DNA of 64,000 nucleotides from Amoebophrya sp. A120 (taxonomy: Eukaryota > Sar > Dinophyceae > Syndiniales > Amoebophryaceae), in the NCBI GenBank assembly GCA_905178155.1, contig CAJINV010000003.1, positions 8,992,709 through 9,056,708 of the forward strand, read 5' to 3'. The position numbers were made by a program, and so were the translations under genes. This document shows positions 24,427 to 35,283 of the stretch, in pieces; the first letter of the stretch is position 1, and the number at the start of each line of letters is the position of its first letter. The notes beneath the pieces were generated by a model. That model searched no databases and was not told the DNA's origin. It saw only the letters and a list, made by a program, of their open reading frames with translations.

Positions 24427-26109
24427 TTATTTTGGCACTGGCTTCAAAGTTCTAAAAAAGATTGAAATTCGCTCGGACAAAGCGGCTCCTCTGTCGCTGT
24501 CGACGTCTGCTACGCGCCGGTCAGAATCTGCGCGACGAGCACGATGCCGAAGAGGATGGGGGAAGTCGCTGCCACTGCCCGCGCGGAGGCTTCTGGTTCT
24601 GACGCCGGCGCAACAGTGGTAGAGGTACGTAGAGCTCTGCACTGGTTTCGCGGGCCCGCCCTCGACTGCAGCCTCGCGGAGAGCAAGGGCACGAATTTCA
24701 GCCGGCGCGTCGCTAGCATCGGCGCCCGGAAGCTCGATCACCACATAACGGCCCTGCTTGCCTTTGCAATCCACCACGGCAGTGCCGACCCCTGCGTGGG
24801 GGTCAGATTCCGGAGCGAAGCGATCGAGACAGTTCGCTGGATCCTCACACTGGATCGTTTCACACTCCGCACCTTCAGGCGGCGCCAGACAAAAGGACCC
24901 CGCCGCAGTGCCCATCCAGAGTTCCAGGTCCTCGTTCCCCTCCGTAAATGCTGTCAACGCCGACGTATCTGCTCGGTCGCGCGGCGAGTCCGACACTAGC
25001 ACACGCACGCCGCCCCGCGTTCCATCGTCAACCACCATATCGGTCGCACTGTCGTCGAACTCCGGCTCACCCGAAGCTTTTAGCGGCATGACATACAACA
25101 AACGCCGCATCCGCGGCCAGTGCAAATCCGCACTGAGCTTCACCTTGTCCACAGTCTTCGCGGCGCCCAAGTCGAGTTGAAACCAGGGGCACTTCTGCGC
25201 CTCGGACTTTGTTCCACTGCCCCACGTGCGTCCGCTGTCCCCGGTGTGTGCAATTGATCCGAGGTCGCCGTCAATCAAATTTTCGACGGCCTGGAAGGGA
25301 TACTCGCTGGATGCTGTGGCAGCGGTGACAGTCAGCGCGCCGCTCGACTTCGACGCGGCTCGCGATCCTCGCGCGCCCCCGGTGCCCGCAGAACGGCTTC
25401 GTCTCTGCTCCTGCTGTACAACGCTCTCGCGAGCAGTTCCCCGCTTCGCGGCCGGTTCCCCCTGCAGTCTGCTAGGATCTCCGACAGATGTGCTGTTCGT
25501 TTTCGCTGTCGTTCGTGTGCTGCCGAGAGGACTCGCTTGTTCTTCGGTGGCATTCACGTAACCACCCGCGTTTTCCTTCCTCTTGCTCTTCGCTGCGGGT
25601 GGACCTCTTGTTGCCGGAGCGGAGCTGTGCGCGAAGTTCTTACCTCGGCGTTGCAGGTGCGACGGGTTCTGGCCATCCGCGGTTGGTTCCGGCTGCCCGT
25701 GTCGCGACGCTGCACTGGTGACCTTGGCCACAGCCTCGCCCCCGCCATTCGCGTCCAAAAGGTACTGGGTCGGGCTGTGCCCCCTCGCCGCAAGCTCCTC
25801 CATCTTGGTGGCGCTCGGGCTCGATTCGCTCGCGCTCGGCTGCAGGGGTTCCTTCTCCTGTCGCAATCGCCTCCCACTCGGCGACCTCCCAGTCTCGACG
25901 GCCCAGGCTGCGATCTCCTTCGTGGAGCTTGTGTGGTCTAGCACATCGAGCCCTGTAACCCCGGAACGAAGGTGATAAAAAATCACTAGAAGTGCCAGGA
26001 ACGAAGGGGAGAAATCAGCGGCAGCAGCGCTACTCCTTCCACGGTCAGGGAGCGGACTCCCAGCGTGCTTTCGCGTTCGTCGGGATCGTCCTACAAGTGC
26101 GAAGGCCAT
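24427..26109 (-). CDS. F5/8 type C (discoidin-like) domain protein, secreted or membrane-anchored
   Basis: 560 residues from an ATG at 26109. Basic N-terminus, then a hydrophobic stretch near residues 33-48 (SPSFLALLVIFYHL) that could be a signal anchor. Residues 60-255 are Ser/Ala/Arg-rich and probably disordered. About 256-480 looks like a galactose-binding-like fold: ALTVTAATASSEYPFQAVEN, LIDGDLGS, CPWFQLDLGAAKTVDKVKL, GVRVLVSDSP and GRYVVIELPGADA, the order typical of discoidin/F5/8C domains that bind carbohydrate or lipid outside the cell. Two Cys-rich loops lie in the insert. After about residue 490 the frame becomes unlikely (Arg/Ser-rich). A different minus frame from about 24640 to 24510 gives a hydrophobic tail, SPILFGIVLVAQILTGA, resembling a GPI or membrane signal, so a frameshift or missed intron is possible. 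Confidence 0.65.
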   Translation of the reverse strand: MAFALVGRSRRTRKHAGSPLPDRGRSSAAAADFSPSFLALLVIFYHLRSGVTGLDVLDHTSSTKEIAAWAVETGRSPSGRRLRQEKEPLQPSASESSPSATKMEELAARGHSPTQYLLDANGGGEAVAKVTSAASRHGQPEPTADGQNPSHLQRRGKNFAHSSAPATRGPPAAKSKRKENAGGYVNATEEQASPLGSTRTTAKTNSTSVGDPSRLQGEPAAKRGTARESVVQQEQRRSRSAGTGGARGSRAASKSSGALTVTAATASSEYPFQAVENLIDGDLGSIAHTGDSGRTWGSGTKSEAQKCPWFQLDLGAAKTVDKVKLSADLHWPRMRRLLYVMPLKASGEPEFDDSATDMVVDDGTRGGVRVLVSDSPRDRADTSALTAFTEGNEDLELWMGTAAGSFCLAPPEGAECETIQCEDPANCLDRFAPESDPHAGVGTAVVDCKGKQGRYVVIELPGADASDAPAEIRALALREAAVEGGPAKPVQSSTYLYHCCAGVRTRSLRAGSGSDFPHPLRHRARRADSDRRVADVDSDRGAALSERISIFFRTLKPVPK

Positions 26110-26628
26110 CTTTTCTCTTAATCACAAAGCGCCTTAGCGTTAATTCATATTCAAAATGATTTCAAAATGATTTCAAAAAGTCAAGGCTTTTGACTTTTGG
26201 CTGCCCATGAAAATGCCGAATCTTCGAACAAAATGAACGACGCGCCCCGGTTGTGGACCATCCACAAGCCCTATGCCGTGTGCTTACGCGGAGCATTTCG
26301 CTTGAAAAACGCAACGCCACCATTTAAATGCGTGTCATTAGTTTGGGGGGGTGTTTGGCTTGGAATTGGCAAGGCCACAAGCTCTGGGCCATGGCATGGC
26401 GGCTCAAGATTGAACCGCCAGGGTCCATCGAAAATCCAGCTGACAGACACCGCATCCACCCAAAGCCACGACGCATGGGGCAAACACAATTCCATTCCTG
26501 AGGCGGCCGAAAGATGGCCCAGATGCAACCTCTCCCCTCGATTGCTCGGGCCTTAATATTGGTGCCTAACATATAATATGCCATGCCACAACCCACACCA
26601 ATGCCAGAGCGATCACGCAGAGTGCCCA

Positions 26629-26790
26629 ATTTCAAAAGGAAATTGGCGGCCCGAAGCAATTTCAAAAAGAAATTGGCGGCCTGAACGGAATTCAAAAAGA
26701 AATTGGCGGGGGCGATGGAATTCAAAAAGAAATTGGCGGCCCCGAGACAATTCAAAAAGAAATTGGCGGCCCTGGGCAATTTCAAAAAAT
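26629..26790. repeat. 30-bp tandem repeat (AATTGGCGGCC..CAATTTCAAAAAGA)
   Basis: About five and a half copies of a 30-bp unit with constant parts AAATTGGCGG and TTCAAAAAG and a variable 8-10 bp middle. Because 30 is a multiple of 3 it stays open on the plus strand (NWRP..SKR repeats), but nothing else suggests coding. It runs straight into an inverted repeat. Confidence 0.85.
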
Positions 26791-26902
26791 AGTTGGGAAT
26801 AAGTTGGAGACAAACTCAAAATTAGTTGGATCAGGGATTCTTAGTATGGGAAACAGAAAAAAGTTGGCTTCCAACTTATTTCCAACTATTTTTTGAATCT
26901 GG
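26780..26902. repeat. Foldback of ~30-bp arms
   Basis: 26780-26809 (TTCAAAAAATAGTTGGGAAT and onward) is nearly the reverse complement of 26872-26902 (TTATTTCCAACTATTTTTTG). The 60-bp loop contains further AGTTGG motifs. It resembles a foldback or small inverted-repeat element attached to the 30-bp tandem array. Confidence 0.75.
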
Positions 26903-27119
26903 CGAAAGGAGATTCCTCGACCCGGGCCCTCTTGAGTTGGCTTGCTTTACTGCAGGCCCTTTGGAGTATCGGAATCCACCTTCCGAAGCGCTGTCGAGAA
27001 GCCCTTCGGCGTGAAAGCCAACCCTATCCATCGACGTCCCGCAAGCTATACCACAACACCCTGGAAGAAAGAGGGGCAGGAGAAGGTCACGAAGGAAAAG
27101 CTTTACACAAAAAGTGCTC

Positions 27120-27211
27120 CCGCGAACGGTCTAAAACACATTCGCGTTCGTCGGGATCGTCGGGATCGTTCGTCGGGATCGTCCTACAAGTGCGGAGGCC
27201 ATCTTTTCTCT
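27120..27211 (-). pseudogene. Truncated duplicate of the discoidin-gene 5' end
   Basis: The minus strand at 27211-27150 repeats the leader and start of the gene at 26109: AGAGAAAAGATGGCC, then codons for MASALVGRSRRT, compared with MAFALVGRSRRT. The sequence then loops through extra GATCCCGACGA units and stops matching within about 25 codons, ending at a stop. It is therefore a broken copy. It lies about 1.1 kb upstream of the intact gene, just after the spliced-leader relic. Confidence 0.65.
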
Positions 27212-29400
27212 GTGAAACTTCTTAACCCCGACTACACGCAGTCCTAGTTCGTACTTGACCCAAAATGGCTACGGACGATAAATAACGCAATCTGCTGTCT
27301 GAGCGAAGGCCTAAGCTTGCGTCTCTCCTCGCACGGGAAGACGCGATTCCCAGGCACCTCGTCAGCATCAAAAAAATGCGAAAAGACATGTGGTGCGTGT
27401 GCGCGCAGTCGCTCAAGTCGTAATACATTCAGAGAACTCTGCGTGCGTGAATAGTACACAAAAAGGATAGAGAATGGTGGCGCCTAAACGGATAAAGTGC
27501 CACGCTGCGCGGGGGGTGGCGGCGCGGGTATCCGCCCGGTGGCGAGGGGTCCGCTCGGTGGCGAGCGGCTGGAACGAACGGCGGGCCGGCGCGCGGCGCG
27601 AACGCGCTTCACTCGCTCCCGCGTAAGCCCGTCCATCCTGAAGCACCCCCCCCGAGGCCCATTCCCCGCCCCGCTTTGCGGGTTGGCGCTTCGTTCATTT
27701 TGGGTTGCAGAGGCGGGCGGCAAGCAAAATGCCCAGAGGCCGGCAGTGAGCCTACTCTCTCGGAGGAAACAAAGAAACACACGGACAGCCAGCCACGCAA
27801 CGGGCAGCAGGGATGGAAAAAACACCCAAAAGCTGCCTGGCGGCCTAACCCAAACCACCCAGGGACGGATGCCGGCTCCTGACGCCTTGCGCGAAGCACG
27901 CAGCGAGCCCCCTTGCGGGCCGCCGGGGTGTCCAGCGCGTAGGGCCCACACAACCCCACCCAGCCAAGCAAGCAACTTCCCAACGGCCCCTGCCCTCCGG
28001 GCCCGACCACCCTCTGGGGCGCTCCGGTTTGCTTTTGCTTTTGCATTTCAGAAACGGGGGGGCGGCAGGAAAAATAAAAGCCAAGCAGCTAGAGCCTGGC
28101 TGCAGGCAGGAAAAGTAAAAGCCCAGCCGCTAGGGATTATTTTTCCGCTGCCTGAGGCAGCGCCCCGTCTATGCACCCCAAACGGCGTAGGTGGGCCGAC
28201 CCCGCAGGCCCGCGATGGGGCCCCCTTTTGGGTCATCGCGGCGCTCGGGACCTAGGGCGCCAGGGCATATACTATACATATAATTGTCTATGAAGAGAGT
28301 TACAACAATAAAAGCATTTGAAGTAAACAGCCTAAACCTACCTAAAGCTAAACTACTATACTACTCTAGGAAAGATGCCACCTGGTTTAAAGAATAACTT
28401 CTTCGAGATTTGGCACTTGCAATCTTGAGTGCATTTCTGGAATTGGAATCATAGGGCACGAGCAAACGCAGGAGAAGGCATTACTGTGCAGAGTGGAAAA
28501 TAAACATGACAGAAAGCAGAAGAGAAGAAGGGGAGGAAAAAGGGACGAGCAGAGCACTTCACTTTTTCAGTTCTTGTGGTAAGCTGGTGATGAACGTCTT
28601 CACCAACGCCTTAAGCGCCGGCCTAAACCTGCCTCCCGTTTGCCTACGGGAAACAGACCGATCATGATCCGCGGCTCCAGCCATACGTAACTCTGCAGGA
28701 AAAGACACCGGTGGGCGCTGGGCGCGGCTGCGGGCGCTGCTAGCATCTCTCACAACGCTCTGTCTTTCATCGTTGAATTTAGACGTGAATTGAGCTAGAA
28801 CAGGGCCCAACATAGATACTTGCCTGATCGTCTGGCATTTTTTTGCGTATAATTTATGGAAAAGGAGCACTTATCACGAGGATTTATGTCTGTGCTTCGT
28901 TTTGAATTCTTTCACATTGAGTTTGTAATGCAAAATGAATAGTAAACGCAAGATCTGGTGACATGGAGTAATACTAAGTTAGCATCGTGCTAATTCCACC
29001 CGGTGGAATAGGAACTCTCTCAACAATCTGCCATGCAAAAATAAAAGTTCTCTGGTCTCTCAGAAGACAGATGAAGAGGAAGCTGAGGAAGCAACATGAA
29101 ATCTACTGTAATGCAAAAGTATTGACTTCTGTTCTCTCAGAAGACAGATGACGAAATGCTAGAGGAAGTCTAATTTATGAATTTGATGGCTTGATGCGTG
29201 GCGTCTTTCTTTTGGGGCGGGGGGACGAAGGATGCTTGAAAGCGCCCACAGCAATGTAGGGCAAGAATAGGAGCGTTCGCCAAATTAGGGGTAGGATAGC
29301 TGCTTGACGTTGACCTGCTGGAAAAATACTACATCCGGAATCGGAGTAGGAGCAGGAACAGGAGTAGATGTTGTGCTCGTTTATTTCGTTTCCATATTCT
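27212..29400. other. Gene-poor stretch with a GC-rich block
   Basis: 27480-28250 is very GC-rich and open in several frames on both strands. The longest (plus, 252 residues) has no recognisable domain and is probably a composition artefact. A ~31-bp direct repeat lies at about 28063-28093 and 28106-28136 (GGCAGGAAAA..TAAAAGCC). A minus frame at 28559-28870 (103 residues, MLLFHKLYAKKCQTIRQVSM) is possible but unsupported. At 29050-29075 and 29127-29151 the phrase TCTCTCAGAAGACAGATGA recurs, alongside TGTAATGCAAAA motifs seen in introns elsewhere. Confidence 0.5.
27254..27275 (-). other. Dinoflagellate spliced-leader relic
   Basis: On the minus strand this reads TCCGTAGCCATTTTGGGTCA then AG. 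It matches the conserved 22-nt dinoflagellate spliced leader except for one base (G where the leader has C in GGCTCAAG). It sits about 50 bases upstream of an ATG (27203) whose following codons copy the start of the discoidin-domain gene at 26109. A relic leader inside the genome is what retroposition of a trans-spliced mRNA leaves behind. An SL RNA gene is less likely, because the sequence after AAG is TACG rather than the usual GT donor. Confidence 0.7.
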
Positions 29401-29408
29401 TATCAAGA

Positions 29409-30733
29409 ATCTCTACCATGACTAGCGAAAAGTCAGAAAACCCATTATTTAATAGTATTCCGCAATAAAAACAAAAAACGAAAACGAACAATGGAAACGA
29501 AAAACGAAAACAAAAAACGACAACGAACAATGAAAACGAAAAACGAAAACAAAGAATGAAAACGAAAAACGAAAACAAAGAATAAAAACAAAGAATGAAA
29601 ACGAAAAACGAAAACAAAGAATGAAAACGAAAAACCAAAACAAAGAATAAAAACAAAGAATGAAAACGAAAAACCAAAACAAACAATCTCTACAATGACT
29701 AGCGAAAGGCGAGAAAACCCATTATTTAATAGTATTCCGCAATAGAAACAGACATATCATCACGAGTAGATCCTAACTACTACATCTTCACCACACACAA
29801 CTTCCACACTACATTCCCAGGCTATGACTATGATTTTCGAACGCATTTTTCTCTGCTTCTTTTTCTTCTTTTCTCGTTGCTGGCTTCGCCGTCTTCCTTT
29901 CGTTTTTCACTTTCCTTGGGCCCCTCATGAATCTCGCCGAGAGCTGCCTACTACCGCATCGGCTTTCGTATCAGTTACCACATTCGTGTTTTTTGTCATC
30001 ACCAGTAACCATATCAGGGGGCTACAAACGTACTATCGTTCTTGGTTCTAGCAGGGGTGGCGTGTGGAGTACTAAGTCAGAAATTGACATAGCGGGAATT
30101 CATTTGATCGTCATAAGATTCATGAGAAGCGAAACGCACAGAATGAGAAAGAAGCAATCCCGTAGCCTGGTGGGTTGTTGTAAAGCGCATGGATTTTTCA
30201 AGTTGGTGGGTTCTCAAGGTATCGACTAGTCTCATTTTACATCAAGCGCTGCAAAAATTTCAGATCAAGTCACCTAGAGATCACTCATGGGGAGTCATTT
30301 ATGGGATCCAGGGCGTGCCCATTATGTTGTCCGAGATGGTAGTCATGTTGTCCAGGATCACACATCTCAGCAGCACAACGGTCCCACTCCGGTAAGCGCC
30401 CAATAAACAAAACTACGCCGACAAGTGATAGATAAAACGCCGCTACATCGGCTTCCGTCACATCTACGAGAGACGGCGGCGAGTAAAAACTAAAGTAAGT
30501 GTAACGAGAACTGGCTCTCCCGAATAAAGCACAAAGTAGAATGGTATACGCTAAAACTTTGACATACTCCAATCTGGAAAAAGAAAAATAGACAGGCGGC
30601 GAGAACACTCAAACCCTCCATGTCTGGGTCAATTGACAGCACTGCTATGGGTCAGTAACTCCCAGCCTCAGCACCGTATATAAAACATATCATCACGAGT
30701 AGATCCTAACTACTACATCTTCACCACACACAA
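29409..30733. repeat. Direct repeats flanking AACGAAAA-type arrays
   Basis: A ~65-bp sequence at 29409-29471 recurs at 29687-29750 with few changes and brackets an A-rich array (AACGAAAAACAAAGAATG units, 29460-29690). A 49-bp sequence at 29752-29800 recurs exactly at 30685-30733. A second A-rich array of the same kind runs from about 30735 to 30920 and leads into the GC-rich satellite. The core TTAATAGTATTCCGC of the first repeat also occurs inverted at 34678-34692, just beyond the satellite. Confidence 0.8.
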
Positions 30734-30929
30734 AGAACAGAAACTTCATACTCATAGAAACAAAGAACAGAAACGAAAAACAAAAACAAAGAATGGAAAC
30801 GAAAAACGACAACAAACAATGGAAACAAAAAACGAAAACAAAGAATAAAAACGAAAAACGAAAACAAAGAATGAAAACAAAAAACGAAAACAAAGAATAG
30901 AAACGAAAAACAACAACAACGAAATGCTG

Positions 30930-33900
30930 ACAAAGCGCCCAAGCTTCTAAGCGACGAAGCCTCGAAACGAAGGGGCCTCGAAACGCCGAAGCAGCGAAGC
31001 CTCGAAGCAACGAAGAAGCCTCGAAGAGCCGCGAAGCCTCGAAGAGCTGCAAAGCCTCGAAGGGCCGCGAAGCCTCGAAGAGCCGCAAAGCCTCGAAGAG
31101 CGGCGAAGCCGCGAAGCCTCGAAGCAGCGAAGCCTCGAAGGAAGCAGCGAAGCCTCGAAGGAAGCAGCGAAGCCTCGAAGGAAGCAGCGAAGCCTCGAAG
31201 GGAGCAGCGAAGCCGCGAAGGGAGCAGCGAAGCCGCGAGGGGAGCAGCGAAGCCGCGAGGGGAGCAGCGAAGCCTCGGAGGGGGCAGCGAAGCCTCGAAG
31301 GGAGCAACGAAGCCTCGAAGGAAGCCTCGAAGCAGCAAAGCCTCGAAGCAGCGAAGCCTCGAAGCAGCGAAGCCTCGAAGCAGCGAGGCCTCGAAGCAGC
31401 GAAGCCTCGAAGCGGCGAGGCCTCGAAGGGAGCAGCGAAGCAGCGACGCCTCGAAGCAGCGACGCCTCGAAGCCTCGAAGCGGCGAAGCTCGAAGCGCGC
31501 AGCGATCGAAGCCTCGAAGCGCGCCGCGAAGCCTCGAAGCGCGCAGCGAAGCCTCGAAGCACGCAGCGAAGCCTCGAAGCACGCAGCGAAGCCTCGAAGC
31601 ACGCGACGAAGCCTCGAAGCACGCAGCGAAGCCTCGAAGCACGCGGCGAAGCCTCGAAGCACGCGGCGAAGCCTCGAAGCACGCGGCGAAACCTCGAAGC
31701 ACGCGGCGAAGCCTCGAAGCACACAGCGAAGCCTCGAAGCAGCGAAGCGTCGAAGCAGCAAAGCCCCGAAGCACCGCCTCAGGCCTCGAAGCAGCGCCTG
31801 AGGCCTCGAAGCAGCGCCTGAAGCCTCGAAGCGGCGTCTGAAGCCTCGAGGCAGCAGCGTGCGAAGCCTCGGGTCAGCAACGTGCGAAACCTCGAGGCAA
31901 CAGCGTGAGAAACCTCGAGGCGGCAACGCGCGAAACCTCGAGGCAGCAGCGTGAGAAACCTCGAGGCAGCAGCGTGCGAGGCCCCGAAGCAGCAGCGCGC
32001 GACGCCTCGGGGCAGCAACGTACGAAACCCCGAGGCAGCAACGTACGAAACCTCGAAGCAGCAACGAACGCACGAAGCCACGGCGCAACAACGTACGAAA
32101 CAACGCGCGAAGCCCCGAAGCCGCGGGGCCCCGAAGCAGTAAAGCCTCGACGAAGCCGCGCCGGCCGGTGCCGGACCATGGCCAAGCCGAGCCGGTGCGT
32201 GCCTGCCGGACCATGGCCAAGCAAGGCGAGCCGGTGCCGGGCCATGAGCAGACCGAGCCGGTGCATGCCGGACCATGGATGGCAAGGCCGGGCCGGTGCG
32301 TGCCGGACCCTGGCAAGGCCAAGCCGGTGCCGGACCATGGCCGAGCCGAGCCGGACTATGCATGGCCAAGCCGAGCCGGTGCCGGACCATGCATGGCCAA
32401 GCCGAGCCGGTGGGTGCCGGACGATGCATGGCCAAGCCGAGCCGGTGCCGGAGCATGCATGGCCAAGCCGAGAAGGTGCCGGACCATGGCCGAGGCGAGC
32501 CGGTGCCGGGCCATTCAGCATGGCCAAGCCGAACCATGGCCAAGACCCGAAGCGAAGATAAAAGCCCCGAAGCAAAGAAGCCGCGAAGCGAAGAGAGATG
32601 CCCCGAAGCGAAGAGAGGCGCCCCGAAGCAAAGGAGCCCCGAGGCGAGGATAGAAGCGAAGATAGAAGCCTCGAAGCCGCAGCGAACGAAGTCTCGAAGC
32701 CGCGGCGAAGCCTCGAAGCCGTAGCGAGGCCTCGAAGCCGCAGCGACGCCCCGAAGCCGCAGCAAAGCCCCGAAGCCTCAGCGACGGCTCGAAGCCGCAG
32801 CGAAGCCTAGAAGCCGCAGCGAAGCCCCGAAGACGCAGCGAAGCCTCGAAGCCGCAGCGCAGGCCGCTCGAAGCCGCAACAAAACCTCGAAGCAACGCGG
32901 CCTCGAAGTAACAACGCCGCAGCGAAGCCGCAGCGGAGCCAGGTCGTGGCCGCGCCGGTGCCAGATCAGGGTCGGGGGGGCCGGTTCCAGGTCGTGGCGA
33001 AGCCTGCCGGTGCCAGGTCATGGCCAAGCCGGTGCCGGGCCAATGGCCTGCCAGCCAAGCCTACCAGCCAACGCCACGTCATTCATAATTGCCGAGCCGG
33101 TGCCAGATCTTGGCCAAGCCAATGCAAGGCCGTGGCCAAGCCGGTGCCAGATCCTTCCTGGCGAAGCCTGCCGGTGCCCGGTCGTGGCCAGGCCGGTCGG
33201 TGGCAGATCATGGCCAAACCAAGCCTGCCGATGGATGCGTGCCAGATCATACACGGCCAAGCCTAGCCGGCCGGTGCCAGATCGGGGCATGCAAAGCCCC
33301 CCCCCCGGCCGGTGCCCGGCAGATCATGACAAAGCCGGTGCCAGATCATGGGCGAGCCTGAGCCACCCAGATCATGGCGTGGCCAAGCCGACGCCAGGTC
33401 GTCCGTGTCCAAGCCTGCCGGTGCGTGCCAGATCATGGCCCGGGTCGCTGGCGCCAGGTCGCGCGCGGTCCGAACCGCCAGGCCAAACAAGCCTGCGTGC
33501 CGGCGCCAGGCCGTGGCCAAACCGGTGCCAGATCATGCCCTCGCCTGCCACCGTCTGCCACCCTGCCCGCCGGCGCCAGATCATGGCCAGGCCGGTTCCG
33601 AGTGATTCTGGTGGCCAGGCCCGCCGGTGCCGGAACATGGCCAGCCCGCTGCCAGATCACGCCCAAGCCGGTGCCAGGAAGCGGCAAGGCCGTTGCCAGA
33701 TCATGGCCATGCCGGTGCCAGGTGGGTCGTTACCAAGCCGGCGCCATATCATCGCCGAACCGGTGCCAGACAGGTCGCGTCCAAGCGAGCCGGTGCCAGA
33801 TCATGGCCAAGCCGGTGCCAAATCATGGCCACGCCGGTGCCAGGTCGTTGCCAGGCAAGCCGGTGCCGGGTCGCGGCCAAGGCGGTGCCAGGCAGATCAT

Positions 33901-34640
33901 GGCCAAGCCGGCGCCAGATCACGCCCAAGCCGGCCCCGGGTCGTGGCCAAGCCAGTGCCAGGTCGTGGACAAGCCGGCGCCAGATCATGGCCAAGCCGGT
34001 GCCAGGTTGTAGCCGAGCCGGTGCCAGATCATACACGGCCAAGCCTGCCGGCCTTCCGGTGCCAGATCATGGCCAGGCCGGCCGGTGCCAGATCACAGCA
34101 AGGCCGGTGCTCGCCCATGCCCAAGCCGGTGCCAGGTCATGGCCAAGCCAAGCTGGTTCCGGGTCGTGGCTGAGCCGCAGCCGGTGCCAAATCATGGCCA
34201 GGCCAGCCACCAAGCCGGTGCCTGCCAGATCATGGCAAGGCCAAGCCCTTGCGCCAGATCATGGCCAAGCCGGTGCCGGATGGATCATGGCCAAGCCTGC
34301 CTGCCGGTGTCAGAGCATCGCCAAGCCGGTGCCAAATCACGGCGAAGGTAGGCGGTGCCAGATCATGGCCATGCCGGTGCCCGATCATGCCCAAGCCGGT
34401 GCCGGACCCTGGCCACGCCGGTTTCAGGCCCTGGCTAAGCCGGTGCCAGACCCTGGCCAAGCCGGTGCCCGATCATGCCCGCCCCCCGCCGCCAGATCGC
34501 GGCCCCGCCAGTGCCAGCATGCAAGATGGCGGCAAGGGCCAACCTGCCAGCCGCGCCGGTGCCGGATCGTGGCCATGCCGTTCTGGCGCTTTGAAAATAG
34601 CAGGCAGATGGGCCTGCCTGTGCTGAAGCACCGACGACGA
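30930..34640. repeat. 3.7-kb GC-rich complex satellite made of five sub-arrays
   Basis: Successive blocks of related short units. 30930-31860: GAAGCCTCGAAGCAGC-type units of 12-16 bp. 31860-32165: CTCGAGGCAGCAACGTGCGA-type. 32165-32545: CCGAGCCGGTGCCGGACCAT units of about 30 bp with GCATGGCCAAG. 32545-32940: CGAAGCCGCAGCGAAGCCT. 32940-34600: a 22-bp unit with core GCCAAGCCGGTGCCAGATCA. The units rarely contain stop codons, so long open frames (up to 533 residues minus, 387 residues plus) appear on both strands in several frames. Their products are pure Arg/Gly/Phe/Ala/Ser or Ala/Lys/Pro repeats. I see no sign that any is a real protein. Confidence 0.85.
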
Positions 34641-34649
34641 TTTTCCACA

Positions 34650-35280
34650 GAGAAACGCTGAGGGCTATTATTCATCTAGCGGAATACTATTAAGTCTGCA
34701 GGCTACTGGACACGGGAAGCGGGATAAGGCTAGTTGTAGTTCCTCAGCTGTCACTTTTATCATTTCTCATTTCATACTTTTATTTTGATTTGATTCGGGA
34801 CTGGCAACGCAATCAACTTCAACTTCAATGTGGAGTACTAAAGCCTGCCGCACCGTCGACTATCCCAGTTGCTCTTCCGGCCTGCAACTTAGATTTTTAC
34901 AATCTACCGGAGCAGTTTGCTCATCCGGGTGGAAGACGAGGGGTGAGCGCGACAATCAACGCAATGTGTGTGCGCTTTTGATTTTAGATACCTATTGTAG
35001 AGCTCCAATAAACGCCATTGTTTTTACAACTACAAGAATAGAACTACGACTGTAGCACTACTGGTTGGTATTTAATGGATAGAAGTAACATCTTGATGCA
35101 CGATCTTTATTTGACCTTGGATAGAAAAAATTTATAAAACTTGCACGACCGTGAATGTGAAGAAAGCACAAGCAGTGGAAAGCACCAATGCGGTAACTTT
35201 CACTTTGTCAAATCTCTTGAAACTCTCCAGCAAAGATGGAAGATGGAAACTAACCACAGAAAGAATTCTTTCACTATTAA
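34650..35280. other. Flank of the satellite
   Basis: No coding. Begins with an inverted copy of the TTAATAGTATTCCGC core (34678-34692) that also borders the A-rich arrays about 5 kb away; the rest is ordinary AT-rich DNA. Confidence 0.5.
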
Positions 35281-35283
35281 ACT

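Noticed and set aside
27497-28255. 252-residue plus frame in GC-rich DNA
   Set aside because: Both strands are open in several frames here because of base composition; no domain, no splice context, opposite strand to all other genes.
30721-32322. 533-residue minus frame and related long frames over the satellite (also 32765-31779 minus, 33010-34173 plus)
   Set aside because: They are translations of short tandem units in whichever frame lacks stops; several overlap on both strands and none has a non-repetitive domain.
23335-34640. CRISPR-like arrays
   Set aside because: The repeats are contiguous or have no unique spacers, and the window is eukaryotic.
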